Position numbers and translations under genes: made by a program. The notes under the pieces are model-generated. The model was given only the letters and a program-made list of their open reading frames with translations. It was not told where the DNA came from and ran no database searches. From assembly GCA_947164985.1 (NCBI GenBank), contig CAMUYI010000001.1, forward strand, positions 310,001 to 374,000: 64,000 nt of DNA, written 5' to 3'. This DNA is from an uncultured Bacteroidales bacterium. GTDB taxonomy: Bacteria > Bacteroidota > Bacteroidia > Bacteroidales > Paludibacteraceae. Position 1 is the first letter of the stretch; each line of letters starts with the position of its first letter. Below are positions 33,778 to 42,529 of the stretch, piece by piece.

Positions 33778-34938
33778 ATGACCAATTTTATCGACTACGT
33801 CAAGATTTACTGCCGCTCCGGAAAGGGTGGCGCAGGATGTATGCACCTTCATCGCGCGAAGTATCTGCCGAAAGGCGGACCGGACGGCGGTGACGGCGGT
33901 AAAGGCGGGTCGATCATTCTGCGCGGAAACCGCAACCTCTGGACCTTGCTGCATCTGAAATACCAGAAGCATATCATGGCCACGGACGGCGGAAAGGGTG
34001 GTCAAAGTCGTTCGTTCGGTAAGGACGGCGAGGATAAGATCATCGAGGTACCGTGCGGAACCGTGGTCTATGACGGTGAGACGGGTGAGTTCATCTGCGA
34101 AGTGAAGGAGCATAACGAACAAGTGGTACTGCTCAAAGGTGGCCGGGGAGGCTTAGGTAACTGGCATTTCCGTACCGCTACTAACCAGGCACCGCGTTAT
34201 GCCCAACCCGGTGAACCGGCGCAGGAACGCACCGTGATCATGCAACTTAAGGTGCTGGCCGATGTGGGTCTGGTCGGATTCCCGAATGCCGGCAAATCGA
34301 CCTTACTCAGTGTCGTTTCTGCCGCCAAACCTGAGATAGCGGATTATCCGTTCACGACGCTCACCCCGCAGTTGGGAATCGTCTCCTACCGCGACGGACG
34401 TTCTTTCTGCATGGCCGACATCCCCGGTATCATTGAGGGTGCCAGCGAAGGAAGAGGGCTGGGGCTTCGTTTCCTAAGACATATTGAACGCAATGCCGTG
34501 CTGCTCTTTATGGTACCGGTGACAAGCGACGATATCGTCAAGGAATACAAGATCCTGCTCAATGAGTTGGAGCAATATAATCCCGAACTGCTCACCAAAG
34601 CTCGTATCTTAGCCATTACCAAGATCGATGCCTTGGACGAGAAAGAACTCAAGAAAAAGAAAGCCTCCAAGAAGCTGCAGAAGTTGGATCTGCCTGTTGT
34701 CTTCATCTCGTCGGTTGCCGGTGACGGTATTGACGAACTCAAAGATGCCCTGTGGGTAGAACTGAACAAAGAGCAGAACCAAGTCATCGAGATCAGTCAT
34801 GCACCGATAGACGTCACCGTTATTGAGCGCGAAGAACCTCAGGCTCAGGAGGACGATGAAGAGGGAACGATCTATCTCAACGAAGTGGAGGAAGAATGGG
34901 ATCTTGATAAATACAAAGGCATCGGATGGGACAATTAA
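33778..34938 (+). CDS. obgE: GTPase Obg/CgtA
   Basis: 386 residues. N-terminal Gly-rich Obg fold (1-160, [28 protein letters not shown]), G1 GFPNAGKST (about 165-173), G3 [16 protein letters not shown], and an acidic C-terminus. It is a ribosome-assembly and stress GTPase. Start 33778 is set by homology ([18 protein letters not shown]), 1 nt after adk. Confidence 0.95.
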   Translation: MTNFIDYVKIYCRSGKGGAGCMHLHRAKYLPKGGPDGGDGGKGGSIILRGNRNLWTLLHLKYQKHIMATDGGKGGQSRSFGKDGEDKIIEVPCGTVVYDGETGEFICEVKEHNEQVVLLKGGRGGLGNWHFRTATNQAPRYAQPGEPAQERTVIMQLKVLADVGLVGFPNAGKSTLLSVVSAAKPEIADYPFTTLTPQLGIVSYRDGRSFCMADIPGIIEGASEGRGLGLRFLRHIERNAVLLFMVPVTSDDIVKEYKILLNELEQYNPELLTKARILAITKIDALDEKELKKKKASKKLQKLDLPVVFISSVAGDGIDELKDALWVELNKEQNQVIEISHAPIDVTVIEREEPQAQEDDEEGTIYLNEVEEEWDLDKYKGIGWDN

Positions 34939-34940
34939 TA

Positions 34941-35020
34941 GTCACTACGTGACGTTAAACGGTTAAGATGGTCACTACGTGACGTTAAAACGTTAAGATG
35001 GTGGTTGCGCCACGTTAGTA
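34941..35020 (+). repeat. 30-bp tandem repeat with conserved hairpins (2.5 copies) downstream of obg
   Basis: Two 30-bp units starting GTCACTACGTGACGTTAA (34941-34970, 34971-35000) and a diverged third starting GTGGTTGCGCCACGTTAG (35001). Each carries a short inverted repeat: GTCAC/GTGAC twice, and GTGG/CCAC in the third, where both arms differ but still pair. Confidence 0.9.
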
Positions 35021-35053
35021 TATATAGAAAAAAAATAACGTTTTTTAAAAAAA

Positions 35054-35106
35054 CATTTTAACCTATTAACGTTTTACTAAGTAAAACCATTTTAACTTTT
35101 TAACGT
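35054..35106 (+). repeat. Direct repeats flanking a palindrome before the ClC gene
   Basis: A 19-bp direct repeat, CATTTTAAC..TTAACGT, at 35054-35072 and 35088-35106 (2 mismatches, 34-bp period), enclosing the 17-bp palindrome GTTTTACT-A-AGTAAAAC (35071-35087). It could be a regulator site for the channel gene. Confidence 0.85.
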
Positions 35107-36916
35107 GCAAAGCACCTTTTATGATAGGATGATCGAGTGGCGGGAACGCCACATCAGCGAGAAGCACTTGGTGCTCCTCTTATCCTTCTTCGTAGGCGCT
35201 TTCTCTGCTGCGGCTGCAGCGATCCTGAAATCCTTTATCCATCTTATTCAATGGTTCGTGGAGAACCATCTGATAGCCGGTGGCCATACCTGGTGGTATC
35301 TCATCACGCCGGTTATCGGTATCACCTTGGCGGCGCTGTTCGTCAAGTATGTAGTGCGGGACGATATCTCGCACGGTATCACCAAGATCCTCTACGCTAT
35401 TTCTCAGCGTAAGTCGATCATCAAAGCGCATAACATGTGGTCTTCCATCGTGGGTTCGGGTCTGACGATCGGTTTTGGTGGATCGGTCGGAGCGGAGGCA
35501 CCGATCGTGTTGACCGGCGCTGCGATCGGTTCGAACCTTGCCAAAGCCTTCCGTTTGGACCAGAAGACGATGATGCTCATGATCGGTTGCGGTGCAGCCG
35601 GTGCGATAGGCGGTATCTTCAAAGCGCCGATAGCCGGACTCGTCTTCACGTTGGAGGTACTGATGATGGACCTGACGATGACTTCGGTTGCTCCGTTGCT
35701 CATCTCATCCGTCACGGCTACCGCTATCTCGTATATGCTCACCGGTACGGATCCCATGTTCCCCATGGATGTGACCGAACCCTTCCTCGTACAGCGTATC
35801 CCTTGGTATCTGATCTTAGGTGCCGTCTGCGGTTTGGTCAGCCTCTATTTCACCCGCGGCATGAACCGTCTGGAGCAGTGGATGAAGCATAACATCCGCT
35901 CCATCGGTATGAAGATCCTCGTAGGGGGTGTGACACTGAGTTTGCTCATCTTCCTCTTCCCGCCGCTCTACGGTGAAGGCTATGACGTGATCCGTCAACT
36001 CATCAACGGCGACAGTATCAGTGCCCTTAAAAACAGTCCGCTGGAGACATATATGCTCTCTTCGGACAATGCGATCCTGCATTCGAAACTCAATACGCAG
36101 CTGGTGATCGTGGTTTATTTTGCTGCGATCCTATTACTGAAGATCGTGGCTTCTGTAGCAACGAACGGTGGTGGCGGCGTCGGAGGTATCTTCGCTCCTT
36201 CGCTCTTCATGGGTGCGATCGTAGGTTTTGTGACGGCACGTATCATGAATATGTCCGGACTCTTGGTGCCGGAGACGAACTTCGCTTTGGTCGGTATGGC
36301 GGGTCTGATGTCCGGTGTGATGCATGCACCGTTGACCGGAATCTTCCTCATTGCCGAACTGACGGGCGGGTATCATCTCTTCATGCCGCTGATGATTGTG
36401 AGTGTTATCTCCTATCTGACGATTATGTTATTCGAACCGCACTCGTTGTACGCGATGCGTCTCGCGCAGAAAGGCGAACTGCTCACCCATAACAAAGACC
36501 GGAACGTACTGACGCTCCTCAAGATGGACAGCGTCTTGGAGACCGATTTTGTGACGATCTTCCCGGAGATGACCTTGGGCGAATTGGTCAAAGTCATCAG
36601 CGAGAGCAAACGCAATATCTTCCCGGTCATCGATCAGAAGGGACACCTGAAAGGAATCTTATTGCTGGACGAGGTGCGTAATATCATGTTCCAACCGCGT
36701 CTGTACAAGCGTTTCTCGGTAGGTCAACTGATGACCTCTCCGGCCGCTATCTTGCGGTTTGACTTACCGATGGAGAAAGTGATGGAGATCTTCGAAGATA
36801 CCGGTGCATGGAATTTACCGGTAGTGGATCAGGATAGACGCTACCTGGGCTTTGTGTCCAAATCCAAGATTTTCAATTCCTATCGTCACGTGCTCGTGCA
36901 TTTCAGTGAAGAATAA
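35105..36916 (+). CDS. ClC-type chloride channel/transporter with two CBS domains
   Basis: 603 residues. Multi-pass ClC core (about 20-430) with the ion-pathway motifs GSVGAEAP (the GKEGP-like filter, with the gating Glu) and GGGVGGIFAPSLFMGA; then a CBS pair (about 455-600) that usually binds adenine nucleotides. It moves chloride (or fluoride) across the inner membrane, as channel or H+ antiporter. The start is uncertain: GTG at 35105 lies inside a direct repeat, and ATG at 35129 (MIEWRERH) also fits the family. Confidence 0.9.
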   Translation: MQSTFYDRMIEWRERHISEKHLVLLLSFFVGAFSAAAAAILKSFIHLIQWFVENHLIAGGHTWWYLITPVIGITLAALFVKYVVRDDISHGITKILYAISQRKSIIKAHNMWSSIVGSGLTIGFGGSVGAEAPIVLTGAAIGSNLAKAFRLDQKTMMLMIGCGAAGAIGGIFKAPIAGLVFTLEVLMMDLTMTSVAPLLISSVTATAISYMLTGTDPMFPMDVTEPFLVQRIPWYLILGAVCGLVSLYFTRGMNRLEQWMKHNIRSIGMKILVGGVTLSLLIFLFPPLYGEGYDVIRQLINGDSISALKNSPLETYMLSSDNAILHSKLNTQLVIVVYFAAILLLKIVASVATNGGGGVGGIFAPSLFMGAIVGFVTARIMNMSGLLVPETNFALVGMAGLMSGVMHAPLTGIFLIAELTGGYHLFMPLMIVSVISYLTIMLFEPHSLYAMRLAQKGELLTHNKDRNVLTLLKMDSVLETDFVTIFPEMTLGELVKVISESKRNIFPVIDQKGHLKGILLLDEVRNIMFQPRLYKRFSVGQLMTSPAAILRFDLPMEKVMEIFEDTGAWNLPVVDQDRRYLGFVSKSKIFNSYRHVLVHFSEE

Positions 36917-36949
36917 ATGTATTTCCCAACATTTTCCCAACTAAAAAAC

Positions 36950-36980
36950 TTGCACATTCCAAAAAATTAGTGTACCTTTG
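36950..36980 (+). promoter_or_regulatory. Promoter of the TonB-dependent receptor operon
   Basis: TTG 36950-36952 (TTGCACATTCC), 20-nt spacer, TACCTTTG 36973-36980, followed by CAGC and the GTG start. Confidence 0.9.
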
Positions 36981-36984
36981 CAGC

Positions 36985-39378
36985 GTGAAAAGGTTTTTTG
37001 TACATAGTATCCTTTGTCTTATCCTGACGTGCAGCGCGTTCGCACAACGCCAATACACGGTCAGCGGTTACGTGACGGATATCGAATCGGGTGAGCGCTT
37101 GATAGGTGCCACCGTCTATGATACGATCTCCCATCAAGGAACGGTGACGAACACAGCGGGTTTCTATACCCTTACGTTACCGACCGGTACGCCGTGTGTA
37201 TTGGTGGCGAGTTACGTAGGCTTTGCGCCCAGTACGCCGTTTGTAACAGACAAAGCCCAGACACATCCGTTTATGCTGACCAGCGCCACTAAATTGCAGG
37301 AGGTAACGGTCAGGGGACATCAGTCGGTATCGGCACCGGATAATGTGCAGATGAGTGCTATCGAAGTGCCTATTCAGCAGATCATTGCTATTCCGGCTCT
37401 GGGTGGTGAAGTGGATGTACTCAAAGCAATTCAACTGTTACCCGGTGTACAATCAGCAGGTGAAGGTAGTGCCGGTATCTACGTTCGGGGTGGAGGACCG
37501 GATGAGAACCTCGTCATGTTGGATGGCGCACCGCTGTACAATATTAACCACGCGATGGGCATGTTCTCCGTCTTCAATGCCGATGCCATCAAGAATGTCA
37601 CGCTCTACAAAGGTAATTTCCCGGCACGCTTCGGTTCACGCCTCAGTTCGGTCATTGATGTAAGGCAGAAAGAAGGTAATAACACGTTCTGGCATGGTGG
37701 TTTAGCCATCGGTTTGATTGCATCCAAACTCAATGTCGAAGGTCCGATCTTCGGTAAAGCCCAGTTAGACAGCCTCAAAGCAGGGTATACGCCGCGCGCC
37801 AAGACGACCTTTAATATATCTGCCCGTCGTACGTATTTTGATGCGCTGATGGCGCCGATCATCAGTGCCTTGACCTTATCCATGAGTGATGGTGTCAGCC
37901 TTTCCGCCGGTTATTATTTCTATGACGTGAACGCGAAGTTATGTCATACCTTCTCCGAGAAAGATCGTTTGAGTATCGCTTTCTACAACGGTGCGGACGT
38001 TGAATACATGCGCATGAAGCAGGAGCAGAACAAATCCAATTCCTTTAACATGAATATGCGCTATTCGTGGGGAAATACTTTGGCCGCTATCGACTGGCAG
38101 CATTGCATCAACCATCAACTATTCCTTAATACGCGTGTTCATTATACCGGTTATAACTGCCTTATGGACCAATCGTTGAACCTTTTGCAGGATAATGAGG
38201 ACGGTAAGTCCCGTTTTGACCAGCAAATGGGTTACAACAGTATGATCAACGATGTAGCTGCCTCGTCTTCCTTGGAGTATACGCCGAACCAGAAACATCA
38301 TCTCACGGCCGGTATCGAATATACGTACCATCATTTTCAACCGTCGGTGCAGAATCATTTTATTCTTGCCGAATCCGACTCCGCTGCCGCGCTCTTCAAT
38401 ATGGATACCACGTTGGGTGGCGAGGTGCTGCACGGCCATGAGGTGGCGGCTTATATAGAAGATACATGGACACCCTGTTCCTGGTTTCGACTTAACTACG
38501 GTGCACGATTCAGCATGTACGCCATTGACGGTAAGGTCTATCCTTCCGCCGAACCGCGCCTCGGCGCACGTTTCTTGCTTCATCGGGATGTAGCCTTCAA
38601 AATGAGTTACTCATACATGTCGCAGTATGTGCATCTGTTGAGTAACAGTCAAGTGTCTCTGCCGAGTGACCTGTGGGTACCCGTGACTAAAGACATACCG
38701 CCCATGCGCTCCATGCAGGTGGCAGCCGGACTGAGTTATAATATCTGCAACCAAGTGGAAATGAGCGTGGAGGGGTACTACAAACGCAGTCTGAATCTGC
38801 TTGAATACAAAGAAGGTGCCACGTTCATGGGCTATACGGACGATTGGCAGAAACAGGTTGAAGTAGGAAACGGATGGAGTTACGGCATAGAGGTGTTGCT
38901 GCAACGTACCGTCGGACCGGTGACCGGTTGGATAGGCTATACATGGAGCCGTTCCATGCGGCAATTTGAGCATATCAACAATGGAAAACCCTTCCATGCC
39001 AAATATGACCGGGAGCATGACCTGAGTATCACTTTGCAATACCAGATCACGCCGCGCATCGATATCGCCGGAACATGGGTGTACGGTACCGGTACTCGAG
39101 GTACGCTAACCACTCAGATCTATTATGTGGGCAACAACGCTATCGAGTATTTCAAGGAGCGTAACGGCTATATGATGCCGGACTACCACCGACTCGATCT
39201 GGCGGTTAATTTTCATTTCCCGCATAAGCGTTTCGATCATATCCTCAATATCAGTTGCTACAACGTGTACTGCCGCATGAACCCCATGTTCGTTGAACCC
39301 GATATCTACAGCGGTAAGTTGTATCAGGTAAGTATCTTCCCGATTTTACCGAGTATCAGTTATCATTTCAAATTCTAA
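36985..39378 (+). CDS. TonB-dependent outer-membrane receptor with carboxypeptidase-regulatory-like N-terminal domain
   Basis: 797 residues. Signal peptide MKRFFVHSILCLILTCSAFA (start GTG at 36985; the longer ORF from 36970 starts inside the promoter). A CarboxypepD_reg-like domain follows (about 22-105), then a TonB plug with the QLLPGVQSAGEGSAGIYVRGGGPDENLVMLDGAPLYN segment (about 145-185), then a 22-strand type barrel ending LPSISYHFKF. It takes up an unknown ligand using TonB energy. It is paired 4 nt upstream of a DUF4249 lipoprotein, a common Bacteroidota combination. The GTG lies 4 nt after the -7 box, so the mRNA may be leaderless. Confidence 0.92.
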   Translation: MKRFFVHSILCLILTCSAFAQRQYTVSGYVTDIESGERLIGATVYDTISHQGTVTNTAGFYTLTLPTGTPCVLVASYVGFAPSTPFVTDKAQTHPFMLTSATKLQEVTVRGHQSVSAPDNVQMSAIEVPIQQIIAIPALGGEVDVLKAIQLLPGVQSAGEGSAGIYVRGGGPDENLVMLDGAPLYNINHAMGMFSVFNADAIKNVTLYKGNFPARFGSRLSSVIDVRQKEGNNTFWHGGLAIGLIASKLNVEGPIFGKAQLDSLKAGYTPRAKTTFNISARRTYFDALMAPIISALTLSMSDGVSLSAGYYFYDVNAKLCHTFSEKDRLSIAFYNGADVEYMRMKQEQNKSNSFNMNMRYSWGNTLAAIDWQHCINHQLFLNTRVHYTGYNCLMDQSLNLLQDNEDGKSRFDQQMGYNSMINDVAASSSLEYTPNQKHHLTAGIEYTYHHFQPSVQNHFILAESDSAAALFNMDTTLGGEVLHGHEVAAYIEDTWTPCSWFRLNYGARFSMYAIDGKVYPSAEPRLGARFLLHRDVAFKMSYSYMSQYVHLLSNSQVSLPSDLWVPVTKDIPPMRSMQVAAGLSYNICNQVEMSVEGYYKRSLNLLEYKEGATFMGYTDDWQKQVEVGNGWSYGIEVLLQRTVGPVTGWIGYTWSRSMRQFEHINNGKPFHAKYDREHDLSITLQYQITPRIDIAGTWVYGTGTRGTLTTQIYYVGNNAIEYFKERNGYMMPDYHRLDLAVNFHFPHKRFDHILNISCYNVYCRMNPMFVEPDIYSGKLYQVSIFPILPSISYHFKF

Positions 39379-39382
39379 GGCG

Positions 39383-40390
39383 ATGCAAAAATACCGGATA
39401 TATAGTTTGTTGTTGGTCCTGATGACACTCGTCGGGTGTCGGGATATGTTCATTCGCGAAATCGATTTTGAAGGCGAGACCGAACCGGAGATGCTCGTTC
39501 TGACGAGTACGTTGGAGGTGGGTCAATCGCCGGAGATACGGGTGTCCCATTCGTTCTTCTTTAACCGCACCGACAAACGTCCGGATGATTGGATCACGGA
39601 TGCCCAACTGACCTTACGCATCAATAGCCAAACGTACACGCTCGCCTATCGCGACAGCGGCTTTTATAGCAATCCTTCCATCCAGCCTTTAGCGCCAAGA
39701 GATACCGTGCAGGTGGTAGCAACCCATCCCAAATATGCCACAGCAACGGCGCAGCAGATTCTGCCCGGACAGATAAAAGCCAAGGTGGCTTCTTATGAAC
39801 TCCAATCCGGATGGCTTGTCTTTGATTTGGATTTGGATGCCTATCAAGGCAATCCGGATGATGTGATCGCTATCCATGCTGCCGGTCAATTGAAAGCACT
39901 GTATATGCTTACTAATCCGGTGACATGGAATATGGATATTCTATATTCCAGCGATATTATCTTTGCGCAAGCGCAGAACCCCGAAGCGGAAGGGTATTAC
40001 GGCATCATGAATGGCGGACTGCTGTATTTCCCGGCTTCGCTCTTGAAACAACCGCGACGTATCCGTCTCTTCCTGGATTCATACATAATGCATTATGAAT
40101 CATTGGATTGGTATAAGAATATTCAAATAAGTGCGTTGGAGGTTTATGTGATGGCATATACCCAAGCCGTTTACCGTTTCGATCAGTCTCAACGTTCCTA
40201 TGATGCTAAGTATCTGCCGGCACCAAGCGGTTTACCGACGGAAGATGAGAATTTCATGCTGGAGATCATGGAAGAGCTCCAGGCGATGTTGGGTGAACAA
40301 GAACCCAAAATGGTCTATTCGAATGTGGATGGCGGTTTAGGTGTCGTAGCGGGTTGCAGCTCTTCAGTCTTCAGTTACGTATCTCCCTAA
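39383..40390 (+). CDS. DUF4249-type surface lipoprotein
   Basis: 335 residues with lipobox LVGC (Cys19). The N-terminal part (EPEMLVLTSTLEVGQSPEIRVSHS, DAQLTLRINSQTYTL, and DTVQVVATHPKY) is typical of DUF4249 proteins, which are encoded right after TonB-dependent receptors and are thought to be their surface partner. A Pro-rich, Met-rich end (SGLPTEDENFMLEIMEELQAMLG) precedes the tail. Its last 27 nt overlap xseB on the other strand. Confidence 0.85.
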   Translation: MQKYRIYSLLLVLMTLVGCRDMFIREIDFEGETEPEMLVLTSTLEVGQSPEIRVSHSFFFNRTDKRPDDWITDAQLTLRINSQTYTLAYRDSGFYSNPSIQPLAPRDTVQVVATHPKYATATAQQILPGQIKAKVASYELQSGWLVFDLDLDAYQGNPDDVIAIHAAGQLKALYMLTNPVTWNMDILYSSDIIFAQAQNPEAEGYYGIMNGGLLYFPASLLKQPRRIRLFLDSYIMHYESLDWYKNIQISALEVYVMAYTQAVYRFDQSQRSYDAKYLPAPSGLPTEDENFMLEIMEELQAMLGEQEPKMVYSNVDGGLGVVAGCSSSVFSYVSP

Positions 40391-40525
40391 CTCAGCTTTG
40401 CATTGCTTGAGTAAGGCGGTAGCTTCAGCTGCCGCTTTTTTGTATTCCTCCATGCTCAGCGCCTCGGCTGATTCGAGTTGTGCGATGATTGCTTCCGCTT
40501 TTTGTATGGCTTCGTCGTAATTCAT
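40364..40525 (-). CDS. xseB: Exodeoxyribonuclease VII small subunit
   Basis: 53 residues, MNYDEAIQKAEAIIAQLES...ALSMEEYKKAAAEATALLKQC, matching the helical XseB pattern with the conserved LE at the end of helix 1 and the later C-x-x-L. XseB binds XseA to form exonuclease VII, which degrades ssDNA. It is somewhat shorter than usual and its 3' end overlaps DUF4249 by 27 nt. It follows the sugar transferase by 6 nt; xseA is not in this window. Confidence 0.85.
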   Translation of the reverse strand: MNYDEAIQKAEAIIAQLESAEALSMEEYKKAAAEATALLKQCKAELGRYVTED

Positions 40526-40531
40526 AATGCG

Positions 40532-41803
40532 TTATTTTCCTTTGCCGTGTAAGATAACACCGATGGTGAAGAACATGATCTTGAGGTCGAGTAGCACCGA
40601 CATATTCTCCACATAGACGATATCGCAGTTGAGGCGTTCGATCATTTTTTCGAATGTATCGGTATAACCTACGCGGATGGGACCCCAACTGGTCAGTCCC
40701 GGACGTACTTTGTATAAGAGGCAATAATACGGTGCTTCCGCCATGATTTGTTGAATGAAGAAAGCGCGTTCCGGTCGAGGTCCTACCACCGACATCTCGC
40801 CGCACAATATATTCCATAACTGCGGCAGTTCGTCCAATCGGTATTTGCGTAGCCATTGTCCGACGGCTGTGATGCGCGGGTCGTTATCATGCGTGATCTG
40901 CGGCATACCGTCTGCTTCCGCATGGTCGATCATCGTGCGGAACTTGTATATCGTGAACGGTATCCCGTATTTGCCGATGCGCTCTTGACGGTATAGGATA
41001 GATCCTTTGGAACTGCAGCGCACCAAGATAGCAATGATAGCCAATAGAGGTGACATGACAATCAGTCCCGCTGCCGAGACGGTCACATCGAACGCACGTT
41101 TGATACATAACTCCGCATCGGTCATATGGTTCTCCGTAATGCGGATGAGTGACGGACGGTCCAATTGACCGATACGTGCCGCACCGGTAAGCATGTCATA
41201 CACGCGCGGTACCATGCTGATCTCGCAGGAGAGCGGATACAATTGGGCGATTAGTTCGTATAACTGTCGATCCGTATAATCGGCAGGCAAGTCGATGATC
41301 ACCTCTTCCTGTTCGCCAGCCACCAAGGCTTTCGCTTCCGCCATCGAGTGAACGGTCTTGGTACGCGATATACCGCGACGCCGCGAGAGCAGGGTAATCG
41401 TCAGACGGGGAATATAACTGAGTATAAACTGTAAGCCGAATAGCACCGCCAGCGAAATCAGATAGCGGTTATAGGACTCCACATTATCATCGATAATGAT
41501 GATAAAGAAGAAGAATAGGGATATGATTAGCGCCGAGATAAAGGTGCGCATCAACTCCCGCCAAAGGGGTTTCTGGAATGGACGCAGGTAATAACCGGAC
41601 AGGTAGTAGACGAGCAGACAGATGAACGGATAGACGATGAGCGGTAACCAAAAACTGAAGGCCGGAACCAACACATTGTCCAATATACCCACGCGCCCTT
41701 CGTACGCCATCCAGCGGAAAGCAAGAAAACAGAGCCATACCAGTTCGCTACTGATCAGATCGGCGAGAAGGTACCATAGTTGTTGTTTGCGTCGTAGGGT
41801 CAT
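40532..41803 (-). CDS. Polyprenyl-phosphate sugar-phosphotransferase (WbaP/PglC-like)
   Basis: 423 residues. N-terminal about four membrane helices (1-130), a middle soluble linker, one more helix (about 245-265), and the C-terminal bacterial sugar transferase domain: KRAFDVTVSAAGLIVMSP, RQERIGKYGIPFTIYKFRTM, YRLDELPQLWNILCGEMSVVGPRPE and LTSWGPIRVGYTDT. It would load the first sugar phosphate onto undecaprenyl phosphate to start a surface polysaccharide. It overlaps tsaC by 4 nt. In T9SS bacteria such glycans are often anchor polymers, which is inference. Confidence 0.9.
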   Translation of the reverse strand: MTLRRKQQLWYLLADLISSELVWLCFLAFRWMAYEGRVGILDNVLVPAFSFWLPLIVYPFICLLVYYLSGYYLRPFQKPLWRELMRTFISALIISLFFFFIIIIDDNVESYNRYLISLAVLFGLQFILSYIPRLTITLLSRRRGISRTKTVHSMAEAKALVAGEQEEVIIDLPADYTDRQLYELIAQLYPLSCEISMVPRVYDMLTGAARIGQLDRPSLIRITENHMTDAELCIKRAFDVTVSAAGLIVMSPLLAIIAILVRCSSKGSILYRQERIGKYGIPFTIYKFRTMIDHAEADGMPQITHDNDPRITAVGQWLRKYRLDELPQLWNILCGEMSVVGPRPERAFFIQQIMAEAPYYCLLYKVRPGLTSWGPIRVGYTDTFEKMIERLNCDIVYVENMSVLLDLKIMFFTIGVILHGKGK

Positions 41804-42414
41804 GAACGAAGGATTTTAAAACTACCGTCGGCAAGGATCTGGATGATTGAACTGGGTTCAGCCGGACAGTCATCTTCGCGCCTGAACCGGCAGACATAGT
41901 CTGCGCCATCAAGAATAGCCTGCTCTATTTCGGCATAGAAATGAGCGGTAGGATGTCCGCTGATGTTAGCACTTGTCGATACAATAGGATGCTTCAATTG
42001 GGCGCAGAGCGCTTTGCTGAACGGCTCTTTTGTAATACGGATACCGATACTGCCATTCTCTGCGATCAGGTTCGGCGCCATATTGCGCGCATGGGGATAG
42101 ATAAGTGTCAGCGGCTTCATCATTCCATCATTGGCATCATTGGCATCATTCTCTGTCGCCTCCAACAATGCCCATGCCGTTTCCGGCACTTCGCCTACAT
42201 AGTACGGCAGCTTGGCCGGACTGTCCAGCAGCACCAACATCGACTTGGAGTCCTCGCGTTGCTTGAGTGCATAGATCTTCGCTACCGCCTCCGCATTCGT
42301 CGCATCGCACCCTATACCCCAAACGGTATCGGTCGGATAGACGATGATACCGCCGTTACGCAGTACACGCAACGCTTCCTGCAAATCCTCCTTATCGTAT
42401 CGCAAGTCTGTCAT
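41800..42414 (-). CDS. tsaC: L-threonylcarbamoyladenylate synthase (TsaC/Sua5, YrdC domain)
   Basis: 204 residues of the YrdC fold: GGIIVYPTDTVWGIGCDATN (about 18-37), YALKQREDSKSMLVLLDSP, and GIRITKEPF with ISTSANISGHP near the C-terminus. It makes TC-AMP for t6A37 tRNA modification; the same window carries TcdA, which acts on the product. A 9-bp repeat (42121-42147) adds NDANDANDGMM between a helix and a strand. It is first gene of a tsaC-sugar transferase-xseB operon. Confidence 0.93.
   Translation of the reverse strand: MTDLRYDKEDLQEALRVLRNGGIIVYPTDTVWGIGCDATNAEAVAKIYALKQREDSKSMLVLLDSPAKLPYYVGEVPETAWALLEATENDANDANDGMMKPLTLIYPHARNMAPNLIAENGSIGIRITKEPFSKALCAQLKHPIVSTSANISGHPTAHFYAEIEQAILDGADYVCRFRREDDCPAEPSSIIQILADGSFKILRS
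42121..42147. repeat. 9-bp tandem repeat within tsaC
   Basis: CATTCCATC-like unit followed by ATTGGCATC twice (42130-42138, 42139-42147), in frame, giving NDAND on the coding strand. Confidence 0.85.
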
Positions 42415-42433
42415 ATACGGTCTAATTTCGGCG

Positions 42434-42464
42434 CAAAGGTACTGCTTTTTTGCGAATTATGCAA
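42434..42464 (-). promoter_or_regulatory. Promoter of the tsaC operon
   Basis: Minus strand: TTG (42464-42462, TTGCATAATTC), 20-nt spacer ending GCAG, TACCTTTG (42441-42434). Divergent from the next promoter with a 16-bp gap between their -33 boxes. Confidence 0.92.
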
Positions 42465-42480
42465 ATTTTTCTGATTTTAT

Positions 42481-42511
42481 TTGCATATATGTAAAAAAAG
42501 CAGTACTTTTG
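42481..42511 (+). promoter_or_regulatory. Promoter of the CNNM/smpB operon
   Basis: TTG 42481-42483 (TTGCATATATG), 20-nt spacer ending GCAG, TACTTTTG 42504-42511. Confidence 0.92.
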
Positions 42512-42529
42512 TACCCGTTTTTGATAAGT

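Noticed and set aside
34941..35020. CRISPR-like repeats after obg
   Set aside because: Direct head-to-tail units without spacers, two full copies only.
36970..36984. Earlier GTG start for the TonB-dependent receptor
   Set aside because: It lies within the promoter, just before the -7 box, and would add MYLCS before a good signal peptide.
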